Positions 5,888-11,527 of a DNA stretch of 21,889 nucleotides are shown here, in pieces. The notes under the pieces were generated by a model. That model was not told where the DNA came from, did not search any database, and saw only the letters and a program-made list of their open reading frames with translations. A program made the position numbers and the translations under genes. Source of the DNA: Patescibacteria group bacterium UBA2211 (GTDB lineage: Bacteria; Patescibacteriota; Minisyncoccia; Minisyncoccales; Minisyncoccaceae); assembly GCA_002327845.1 (NCBI GenBank), contig DCUP01000011.1:1-21889 (forward strand). The letters are read 5' to 3'. Positions within the stretch are counted from its first letter, which is position 1. Every line of letters starts with the position of its first letter.

Positions 5888-5894
5888 CCTCCTT
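5888..5894 (-). promoter_or_regulatory. Strong Shine-Dalgarno site
   Basis: Minus-strand AAGGAGG, five bases before ATG 5880-5882. It fixes the start of the 106-residue protein. Confidence 0.75.
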
Positions 5895-5958
5895 GGGTAC
5901 AAAAACAATAGAATAAATATTATTTATTGTCAAATCTAAAAACAAGAATAATTTTTTA

Positions 5959-8040
5959 TTATGGATGTAAATAACGAATTATTATTACGCCGCTTCCTCC
6001 TTTGCCACCAACGTTTCCTGGATAACCAGTTCCTCCACCGCCTCCACCGAGATTATTAGTGCCCTCGCCACCATCAGAATTACCTCCTCCACCTAATCCT
6101 CCAGTAGTACCAGAACCATAGTATCCACTACCCCCTGCACCACCACCAGCATAATATATAGCGGCTCCCGTTATTGATGATTCTAGACCATTGCCCCCAA
6201 GCCCACCTCTAGAACTTACAATAGCATTACCTCCTACTTGTCCTGCACCGCCTCCGCCGCCTCCCTCATAATTTGTACCAGAACCTCCATTATTACCCTC
6301 AGATGGTGTAAAGCCTCCAATATTACCATTACCTGGTGTGGTTGTGCCATAAGAACCTCCACCACCAGAACCGCCAGAAGATCCAGGAGTTTGATATTGA
6401 CCTGCACCACCTCCTCCGCCACTACTTGTGATTGGTCCAAGTATAGAGTCGTTACCATTTGTACCCCGACTTCCTTGTGATAATCCTCCAGCACCACCTG
6501 CACCAACAACCACACCTAAAGTACCAGATACAGTTAAAAAGGTTCCGGGTGCATTAAATCTCATTCCCCCAGCACCTCCGCCACCTCCATAAGCACCTCC
6601 GCCACCTCCACCTCCAACAACAAGATATTCAATTTGAGAAACACCAAAAGGAACATCCCATGAAGTTACGCCTCCGCCACTAATATAAGTAAGGGTATTA
6701 ATAACATACGAACCGTCTAATGTTTGGTGACAATCTACTTCGCTATTTATTGAATCGGTACAAGTACTTACATATATCTCAGGAGGAGAATAGCCCTCTT
6801 CATTAGGATTATAAAAACGTATAATAACAATACCAGAGCCACCAGCTCCTGATAAAGCACTCTTTTGGGCTCCGCCACCGCCGCCGCCACCTAAACCGTT
6901 AGTGCCAGCTATGCCTCCAGCGCCACCTCCACCAGTTCCACCGGCACCAGCAGATTTTCCATAACTAGGAGCTGCACCGCCTCCACCACCACCAGCATAA
7001 TATATAGCGGCTCCCGTAATCGAAGATTGTAATCCAATACCACCAGCTTTATTGCCAGATCCATTGCTGCCAATTGAGTTGGCTCCACCGCCACCAGCTC
7101 CGTTATATGTATCTCCATTACCTCCAGCATATCCTTGTTGAGACGTTCCAGCAGCACCAGTTTTATAGTCCCATCCACTTCCTCCACCCCCCGATCCACC
7201 ACTTGTAGGAGCTCCTTTACCGCCTCCACCGCCACCACCAGCAGCAATTAATGTATCGAATTGTGAACTTGATCCAGGATTACCAGCAGAAGTAGGTCCA
7301 CTTGTTCCAATTGGCACTGTTCCTCCTGCTCCAACCTTAAGATCATATTCATATCCAGACGTAACACTGAGAGCGCCCTGTAATAATCCCCCGGCACCGC
7401 CACCACCTCCACTAGCATAATCATCTCTTCTTCCACCTGATCCACCTCCACCTATAATTAAATATTCAAGAGCAGTTACGCCTTCAGGAACAGTCCATGA
7501 GGTTATGCCAGTGTCGCTAGTATATGTAAAAGAATAAATAATATAAGAACCATCTGTTGTTTCTGTACAAACTATTCCATTACCCATATTTGCTAAGCAA
7601 GTACTGACATATTCTATTCCTCCACCAGCAGCAATTGTAAATCCTGTTTCAGAATTATATGAATAAGTTTGTTCATTAGACATGGTTGTCGAAATAGTAA
7701 AATCAGTTCCATCAACTGATTCATAAGTATAATATCCAGAAATAGGATCTACAGGAAATGCAGGAAGAGATTCTTCAATAGCTGAAGTAATGGTAGTGCA
7801 AGGAGTAGATCCTCCACCAATAGTACATTCGGTTGCTTCAACAGGATACAATCCGGTAGTGTTTTGAGCTTTATAATAAATTATAACTTTTCTTAAAGTA
7901 TCAATATCTGTTTTTCTTTTGGCATCATTGGCCGCATTAATTGCCCCAGATATGGAAACAGTTAGCATTCCGGCTACAATACCAATAATGCCAATAACAA
8001 CCAACAATTCAATTAAAGTAAAACCCCTTTTAAAAAACAT
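5959..8040 (-). CDS. Type IV prepilin-like protein with two tandem glycine-rich domains
   Basis: A 693-residue surface protein. The N-terminus, FFKRGFTLIELLVVIGIIG, is a class III signal: prepilin peptidase should cut after G6, leaving Phe1 and Glu5 on a hydrophobic helix. A pseudopilin-like region runs to about residue 140. Two homologous glycine-rich units follow, about 144-412 and 423-693. Each opens with YVSTC and DGSY(I/V)I, then TSW-VP-GV, an EYL strand and a long G-rich region containing SSITGAAIYYAGGG, and closes with GGSG(I/V)(V/I)IIR. The units look like an internal duplication. Such domains are usually surface-exposed and adhesive; that role here is inference. Two cysteines near the start of each unit (148 and 158; 427 and 437) could form disulfides. 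It is the middle gene of a leftward unit. Confidence 0.9.
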   Translation of the reverse strand: MFFKRGFTLIELLVVIGIIGIVAGMLTVSISGAINAANDAKRKTDIDTLRKVIIYYKAQNTTGLYPVEATECTIGGGSTPCTTITSAIEESLPAFPVDPISGYYTYESVDGTDFTISTTMSNEQTYSYNSETGFTIAAGGGIEYVSTCLANMGNGIVCTETTDGSYIIYSFTYTSDTGITSWTVPEGVTALEYLIIGGGGSGGRRDDYASGGGGGAGGLLQGALSVTSGYEYDLKVGAGGTVPIGTSGPTSAGNPGSSSQFDTLIAAGGGGGGGKGAPTSGGSGGGGSGWDYKTGAAGTSQQGYAGGNGDTYNGAGGGGANSIGSNGSGNKAGGIGLQSSITGAAIYYAGGGGGGAAPSYGKSAGAGGTGGGGAGGIAGTNGLGGGGGGGAQKSALSGAGGSGIVIIRFYNPNEEGYSPPEIYVSTCTDSINSEVDCHQTLDGSYVINTLTYISGGGVTSWDVPFGVSQIEYLVVGGGGGGGAYGGGGGAGGMRFNAPGTFLTVSGTLGVVVGAGGAGGLSQGSRGTNGNDSILGPITSSGGGGGAGQYQTPGSSGGSGGGGSYGTTTPGNGNIGGFTPSEGNNGGSGTNYEGGGGGGAGQVGGNAIVSSRGGLGGNGLESSITGAAIYYAGGGAGGSGYYGSGTTGGLGGGGNSDGGEGTNNLGGGGGGTGYPGNVGGKGGSGVIIIRYLHP
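6138..6171. repeat. 34-bp direct repeat, copy 1, in glycine-rich unit 2
   Basis: These 34 bases are identical to 6984-7017. They encode the AIYYAGGG region of the second glycine-rich unit. Perfect nucleotide identity in otherwise diverged units points to recent conversion between the copies or strong constraint. Confidence 0.85.
6984..7017. repeat. 34-bp direct repeat, copy 2, in glycine-rich unit 1
   Basis: The matching copy of 6138-6171, located 846 bases away, which is 282 codons. It is in the same frame and at the equivalent place of the first glycine-rich unit. Confidence 0.85.
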
Positions 8041-8077
8041 ACTAAAAAGTTATTTTATAAAATTATTATATTCATTT

Positions 8078-8641
8078 TTACTTTAAAAATTTAAAAGTAG
8101 AAATTATTTGATTAAAAATTTTAATACAATCTTGTTCTATTTTGTCGCCAGCTCCCCTATTACGAGCAATACGAAAACTTTTATCATTGAACTCAAAATA
8201 TACTGCCTCTGTAAATCCTTCCCCCGATACACTTCTAGTTAATCTAATAGCATCTATACCATCTATTTTTGTTAAAGTTTTTACGTATCCTTCTGAAATC
8301 AAATATGTTATTTCGGTATCATTTGATTCTGACCAACCCATTGCATCAACTACGCAACGATTATCATTATCTATAGATGTTCCTGCTGTAAAACTAGGAC
8401 TCGAATTCCCGAATGGAGATTCCCAATTTGAAGGATATTTTATTTCAAAACCATCATCAATATCGGTATGTATTTTCCAGTCACTAGTATTAGTCTTGTT
8501 TATTTCTGAGTTTTGCTGATATTGGTTATTTGATAAATTTTTTTTACTTATCAAATAATAACCAGTTCCTCCAGCTCCAGTTAAAACTAATACTATTAAA
8601 GCAATTATAATCGGAGCAAATCCTTTTTGATTCATATTCAT
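8078..8641 (-). CDS. Membrane-anchored PsbP-like surface protein
   Basis: A 187-residue protein. It starts with MNMNQKGFAPIIIALIVLVL, a short basic segment and one hydrophobic helix followed by small residues, typical of N-terminally anchored exported proteins in candidate-phyla bacteria. A polar Asn/Ser linker follows. The outer domain has FEIKYPSNWES (about 65-75), the start of a PsbP-like fold, and ends in IFNQIISTFKFL, also typical. Cysteines at about residues 95 and 172 might form a disulfide. The start may be Met1 or Met3. It is the first gene of the leftward unit with the pilin-like protein 37 bases downstream, suggesting a shared envelope role. Function is unknown. Confidence 0.75.
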   Translation of the reverse strand: MNMNQKGFAPIIIALIVLVLTGAGGTGYYLISKKNLSNNQYQQNSEINKTNTSDWKIHTDIDDGFEIKYPSNWESPFGNSSPSFTAGTSIDNDNRCVVDAMGWSESNDTEITYLISEGYVKTLTKIDGIDAIRLTRSVSGEGFTEAVYFEFNDKSFRIARNRGAGDKIEQDCIKIFNQIISTFKFLK

Positions 8642-8668
8642 GTTTATTAATTTATTAATATTAAAAAC

Positions 8669-8697
8669 ATCATATCACGCAAACAAAAAACCGACAA
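8669..8697 (-). promoter_or_regulatory. Promoter of the PsbP-like/pilin unit
   Basis: Minus-strand -35 TTGTCG (8692-8697), 17-nt spacer, and -10 TATGAT (8669-8674) preceded by TGA, an extended -10 element. The -35 box falls in one arm of the hairpin at 8688-8709. Start of transcription should be near 8662, about 20 bases from the ATG. Confidence 0.5.
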
Positions 8698-8709
8698 AAA
8701 TTTCGGTTT
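8688..8709 (-). terminator. Orphan leftward terminator
   Basis: Minus-strand AAACCGA and TCGGTTT pair around an eight-base loop and are followed by TTTTTTGTTT, a good intrinsic terminator. No leftward gene lies between it and the rightward gene at 8853, so it ends either a short leftward RNA starting within 8710-8850 or stray transcription. Confidence 0.65.
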
Positions 8710-8790
8710 AATTTCATAGAGATGACAGGATATCATCGAAACCTTTTTGAGATTAAAATTTTTCTAAATCTAAGAGGTGGGTTACAACCA

Positions 8791-8819
8791 TTGCAATATA
8801 ACCAAACAAAGAATATAAT
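8791..8819 (+). promoter_or_regulatory. Promoter of the YggT/GlsB-type pair
   Basis: Plus-strand -35 TTGCAA (8791-8796), 17-nt spacer, -10 TATAAT (8814-8819). The predicted start near 8826 leaves a leader of about 27 bases before ATG 8853. Confidence 0.6.
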
Positions 8820-8852
8820 TAATGTATAGTTATTAATATAAATATTAAGCAT

Positions 8853-9212
8853 ATGGACTCATACAATTCTCCAACCACAAAACCATTATATCGTGGAACT
8901 CAAATTGTTTGGTATGTTCTTGGTCTTGTCGAAATACTTTTAGTATTCCGATTTTTTTTAAAGTTACTTGCCGCCAATTCCTCAGCCGGTTTTAGTAATT
9001 TTATTTACACTCTCAGTTATCCTTTTGCTGTGCCATTTTTAAACGTCTTTCGCATTTCTCAACTCGAGGGAAACGTTCTTGAGTGGACTACGCTTTTAGC
9101 AATGCTAGTCTATTGGCTAGTTGCTTTAGGTATTGTCAAATTATTCTTTATGAGTAAGTCAGTATCTACGCCAGAGGCTGCGAAGAAAATGGATGATGAG
9201 GAAAATAATTAA
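8853..9212 (+). CDS. YggT family membrane protein
   Basis: A 119-residue protein with two main hydrophobic regions, about 17-45 and 77-103. The pattern VWYVLGLVEILLVFRFFLKL, then YTLSYPFAVPFLN and a second membrane helix, fits the YggT family (small bacterial and plastid membrane proteins). In plants a relative helps cytochrome b6 assembly; in bacteria links to cell division or osmotic stress have been proposed, but a defined function is lacking. N- and C-terminal ends are polar, the latter acidic and likely cytosolic. It has its own promoter and a CATATG start context without a Shine-Dalgarno site. The next gene follows after 28 bases, so the two are probably one transcript. Confidence 0.85.
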   Translation: MDSYNSPTTKPLYRGTQIVWYVLGLVEILLVFRFFLKLLAANSSAGFSNFIYTLSYPFAVPFLNVFRISQLEGNVLEWTTLLAMLVYWLVALGIVKLFFMSKSVSTPEAAKKMDDEENN

Positions 9213-9240
9213 TAAATAATAATAATTAATTAATAAATTT

Positions 9241-9486
9241 ATGTCATTTATTATTTGGATCATTTTCGGAGGATTAGTAGGTTTAGTTGCTTCTATGATT
9301 ATGGGTGGTTCAAGCGGATTATTGCTTGATATTATCCTTGGTATCGTTGGTGCTTCTTTGGGTGGTTGGATTATGGAATCTTTAGGTAAAGGCGGAGTAA
9401 GTGGCTTCAATATTTATAGTTTTTTAGTAGCATTACTTGGGGCAATTATATTAATTGTCATTGTTAGGTTGCTACGAGGTCTTTAA
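9241..9486 (+). CDS. GlsB/YeaQ/YmgE family small membrane protein
   Basis: An 81-residue very hydrophobic, glycine-rich protein with three predicted membrane helices (about 1-22, 26-46 and 58-78). The start IIWIIFGGLVGLVASMIMGG and the motif LGIVGASLGGWIME match the transglycosylase-associated protein family (Pfam Transgly_assoc), widespread and often stress-induced. No enzymatic role is established despite the name. It shares a transcript with the YggT-type gene and is followed by a perfect 12-bp terminator. Confidence 0.88.
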   Translation: MSFIIWIIFGGLVGLVASMIMGGSSGLLLDIILGIVGASLGGWIMESLGKGGVSGFNIYSFLVALLGAIILIVIVRLLRGL

Positions 9487-9508
9487 ACTAAGTGACTTTC
9501 ATAATAAG

Positions 9509-9541
9509 AAATTGTCTTAAGTAAAATTAAGACAATTTTTA
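9509..9541 (+). terminator. Rho-independent terminator after the GlsB-type gene
   Basis: AAATTGTCTTAA and TTAAGACAATTT (9509-9520 and 9527-9538) form a perfect twelve-pair stem with a six-base loop, followed by T-rich sequence. The A-run in front means it could also work leftward for the gene ending at 9619. Confidence 0.85.
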
Positions 9542-9552
9542 TTATTTAATAA

Positions 9553-9597
9553 TTTTGCAGGGACTCGTGGAGGACGTTAGAACCAGCTTAAGGTTAA
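9553..9597. other. Unexplained G+C-richer intergenic patch
   Basis: A stretch of higher G+C than the surrounding intergenic DNA, opening with TTTTGCAGGG, the same ten bases that open the tRNA-like fragment at 10148. No open frame or good hairpin explains it. It may be a degraded RNA gene or a decayed repeat. Confidence 0.35.
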
Positions 9598-9618
9598 ATT
9601 ATGTATAAAAAAAGAGGA

Positions 9619-10020
9619 TTAACGATAACTCGGATTGTCCTTTAGAGAAATTATCCTTTCTCTATAGGCCTTGAAATCTTTTACGAGTTCTTTGTTTTCC
9701 TCTTCCATTTTTTTCAGATTTTCTTCTTTTGTGTTCTGATTTAGATAGACCGCTTCGCGAATTTCTTGGTTTTCGTCGTTAGACAGCAAATCAAGAACTT
9801 TAGGCGGGGCAGAATTGTTTTCTGCAACAGCTAAACGAACACAAATTTCTTTGTCTTTCGACAAACTGTTGAACAGAGAGACGGGTGTCTTTTTATTCTG
9901 TGCAACTACCGACCTTATGAATAGGTCGTTTCCCTCTGACAGTTTCCTTAAGACGGCTGTGTTTTCACTGAATTCGGCCATCTTAATTTTATCAATGTAC
10001 GGAACTTCTATTTTGTCCAT
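9619..10020 (-). CDS. LRV-type (leucine-rich repeat variant) small protein
   Basis: A 133-residue protein. From about residue 20 to 100 it carries roughly three repeats with the pattern of the leucine-rich repeat variant family: (I/V)R-VA-N—P—L—LS-D. Examples are LFIRSVVAQNKKTPVSLFNSL and VRLAVAENNSAPPKVLDLLS. The family forms alternating alpha and 3-10 helices and likely binds partners; the iron-sulfur cysteines of the original LRV protein are absent. A charged helical tail (about 98-128) follows. The start is fixed by AAAGGAGG six bases upstream and a good promoter precedes it. It lies between a G+C-rich patch and a tRNA-like 3' fragment that open with the same ten bases, so acquisition by insertion is possible. 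Partner unknown. Confidence 0.75.
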   Translation of the reverse strand: MDKIEVPYIDKIKMAEFSENTAVLRKLSEGNDLFIRSVVAQNKKTPVSLFNSLSKDKEICVRLAVAENNSAPPKVLDLLSNDENQEIREAVYLNQNTKEENLKKMEEENKELVKDFKAYRERIISLKDNPSYR

Positions 10021-10026
10021 TTCAGT

Positions 10027-10034
10027 CCTCCTTT
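10027..10034 (-). promoter_or_regulatory. Strong Shine-Dalgarno site of the LRV gene
   Basis: Minus-strand AAAGGAGG, six bases before ATG 10018-10020. It is stronger than most ribosome sites in this window. Confidence 0.75.
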
Positions 10035-10039
10035 AACGA

Positions 10040-10068
10040 AAAATATCATAAAAAAATATTTTTGTAAA
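10040..10068 (-). promoter_or_regulatory. Promoter of the LRV gene
   Basis: Minus-strand -35 TTTACA (10063-10068), 17-nt spacer, -10 TATTTT (10040-10045), close in front of the Shine-Dalgarno site. The leader would be very short, about 15 bases. Confidence 0.45.
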
Positions 10069-10151
10069 GAATTGAAGACAACACAAAGATACCAACCCCG
10101 ACAGAATTAGAATCATTTTTTTAATTAGTATTTTGACTTAAAATTGTTTTT

Positions 10152-10180
10152 GCAGGGGCGGAAGGATTCGAATCCTTAAC
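10152..10180 (-). other. tRNA-Trp-like 3'-end fragment
   Basis: The plus-strand bases 10152-10172 match the 3' end of tRNA-Trp at 1-21 in 19 of 21 positions, covering the discriminator, acceptor strand and T-arm up to TTCGAA. On the minus strand it reads as T-loop TTCGAAT, then CGCCCCT and G. No matching 5' half (AGGGGCG) exists upstream, where the sequence is rnhB; the rnhB stop (10176-10178) lies within it. It also contains a 16-bp perfect palindrome (10162-10177). Partial tRNA 3' ends are typical scars of site-specific integration; a decayed tRNA copy is the alternative. Confidence 0.6.
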
Positions 10181-10802
10181 TTATTTGACTGATTGGGGCA
10201 AAGCTTTTTCTATGTATCTTACAAACCCCATTTTTTTTGATTTTCTTCATGTGTTCCCTTGTTCCGTACCCTTTGTGTTTTTTAAAATTATATACAGGAT
10301 ATAATTTATCATATTTAAACATTAATCTATCTCTGGTTACTTTTGCAATAATACTAGCAGCAGAAACAGAAAATACCTTGTCGTCACCTTTAATAATTGA
10401 TTCTTGATCTATATTTAAATTAATCTTCATTTTTCCATCAAGAATGATGTAATCAATCTTAATTTTATTTTTTCTCTCTAAATTTTTAACTGCTTTAATC
10501 ATTGAAAGTTTGGTTGCTTCTAAAATGTTAATTTTATCAATCACTTTTTCTGAAACAATACCAATTCCCCATTTTAGTCTAGAATCATTGATTAAATTGG
10601 TATAAACCTCTTCCCTCTTTTTTTCAGTTAACTTTTTTGAGTCTTTTACTGACTTGATTTTTTTAACCTCTTTAAGGTTTTCTTCGAAAATTAAAACGGC
10701 TCCAGATACAACTGGACCAGCTAAAGGCCCTCTTCCGGCCTCATCGATTCCCGCTATGTATTTATACCCCTTTTTCCATAATCTCTTTTCTTCTTGAATC
10801 AT
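10176..10802 (-). CDS. rnhB: Ribonuclease HII
   Basis: A 208-residue enzyme that cleaves RNA in RNA-DNA hybrids and single ribonucleotides in DNA. The catalytic start is GIDEAGRGPLAGP (18-30), with D20 and E21; then YIILDGK (118-124) with D122, and KGDDKVFSVSAASIIAKVTRD (from 138) with the fourth acid at D140. The substrate-contacting GRG loop (23-25) is intact. The C-terminus HRKSFAP is typical. The start ATG at 10800-10802 is preferred over an in-frame TTG two codons upstream; there is no Shine-Dalgarno site. Divergent from the rightward dnaE unit, which begins 45 bases away. The 3' end runs into a tRNA-Trp-like fragment. Confidence 0.94.
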   Translation of the reverse strand: MIQEEKRLWKKGYKYIAGIDEAGRGPLAGPVVSGAVLIFEENLKEVKKIKSVKDSKKLTEKKREEVYTNLINDSRLKWGIGIVSEKVIDKINILEATKLSMIKAVKNLERKNKIKIDYIILDGKMKINLNIDQESIIKGDDKVFSVSAASIIAKVTRDRLMFKYDKLYPVYNFKKHKGYGTREHMKKIKKNGVCKIHRKSFAPISQIS

Positions 10803-10822
10803 AATCAAATATGGGATATTAT
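10794..10822 (+). promoter_or_regulatory. Candidate promoter of the beta-helix/dnaE/thrS/miaBA unit
   Basis: Plus-strand TTGAAT (10794-10799), 17-nt spacer, TATTAT (10817-10822). The start of transcription would fall near 10829, about 20 bases before ATG 10848. It overlaps the divergent rnhB start, so the two may affect each other. Several other TA-rich hexamers nearby leave the exact box open. Confidence 0.45.
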
Positions 10823-10847
10823 TAAGCTATATTATATATATTAACAT

Positions 10848-11513
10848 ATGGTCATATTAAATAGCAAAAATAGCAATCAAGAAGTGGTTGGTCAGTTAGA
10901 AATAATTAATGAAATCAAGATAGCTGAAAGAGAAAATAGGCCAATTGATTTTAGTAATAAAACTTTGGCTGATTTTAACGTTATTATTGACAAAATTAAA
11001 TACGGACTGAATTTAGAGAACGCAAAAATATTGGGTCCAGTTTTTTTGGGCGAAGTAGTTATTATTGGAGATCTTAATTTAAAAGGAGCTGTAATAAATG
11101 GTTCTTTATATCTAGGAAAAGCTGATATAAAAAAAGATTTGATTTTTGAAAATTCTCAAATTAATGGTGCTATAAATTTAGTTGGTGCTAAGATTGGAGG
11201 AAATATTAACGCTAGAGGATTGATTACTGCCGGCTTTTTATCATTAACCAAGACCGAAGTATTCGGAGATGTAATTTTAGAGAATGCTGAAATTGTGTCA
11301 GCTAATTATGACGATATGATGGTAAGAGGAGATGCTTTCTTTGGTACAGCTAATGTTGGTGGAAATCTTAATTTAGGAAAAATGAAAACTGAAGGAATGA
11401 TTGATTTAGAAGAAACTAATGTTGGAAGTAATCTTGTTTTAACAGGAACGGAAAGTAAAAGAGGGGCTATTGATACGACAAAGGCAAAAATAGGTGGAAA
11501 GAAGATTATTTAA
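10848..11513 (+). CDS. Beta-helix repeat protein (pentapeptide- or bactofilin-like), unknown role
   Basis: A 221-residue protein. From about residue 55 on it is built of some eight repeats of about 20 residues, each with two short strands and a GA-I or GN-N turn (for example GDLNLKGAVINGSLYLGKAD, then LIFENSQINGAINLVGAKIG). Such periodicity predicts a right-handed parallel beta-helix like pentapeptide-repeat or bactofilin-type polymers. The first 55 residues are mixed helical. No signal peptide or membrane segment is visible, so it is probably cytosolic. It lies 14 bases upstream of dnaE in the same direction, suggesting co-transcription. DNA mimicry by pentapeptide proteins makes a replication link tempting, but nothing in the sequence proves it. 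Confidence 0.75.
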   Translation: MVILNSKNSNQEVVGQLEIINEIKIAERENRPIDFSNKTLADFNVIIDKIKYGLNLENAKILGPVFLGEVVIIGDLNLKGAVINGSLYLGKADIKKDLIFENSQINGAINLVGAKIGGNINARGLITAGFLSLTKTEVFGDVILENAEIVSANYDDMMVRGDAFFGTANVGGNLNLGKMKTEGMIDLEETNVGSNLVLTGTESKRGAIDTTKAKIGGKKII

Positions 11514-11527
11514 CGAACTAAAGATAA

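Noticed and set aside
6234..7451. Additional long open frames on both strands inside the glycine-rich gene
   Set aside because: They result from GGN-rich codons being open in shifted frames; their translations are low-complexity and lack start signals or family similarity.
5959..8040. CRISPR-like or tandem short repeats suggested by repeated CCACCACC patterns
   Set aside because: The repeats are irregular glycine codons in a coding frame, without regular spacers.
8710..8791. Recoding of TAA/TGA to extend the 12-codon frame before the orphan terminator
   Set aside because: TGA ends the helix-turn-helix gene and TAA ends most genes here, so the standard code holds; a broken gene or non-coding RNA is more likely.
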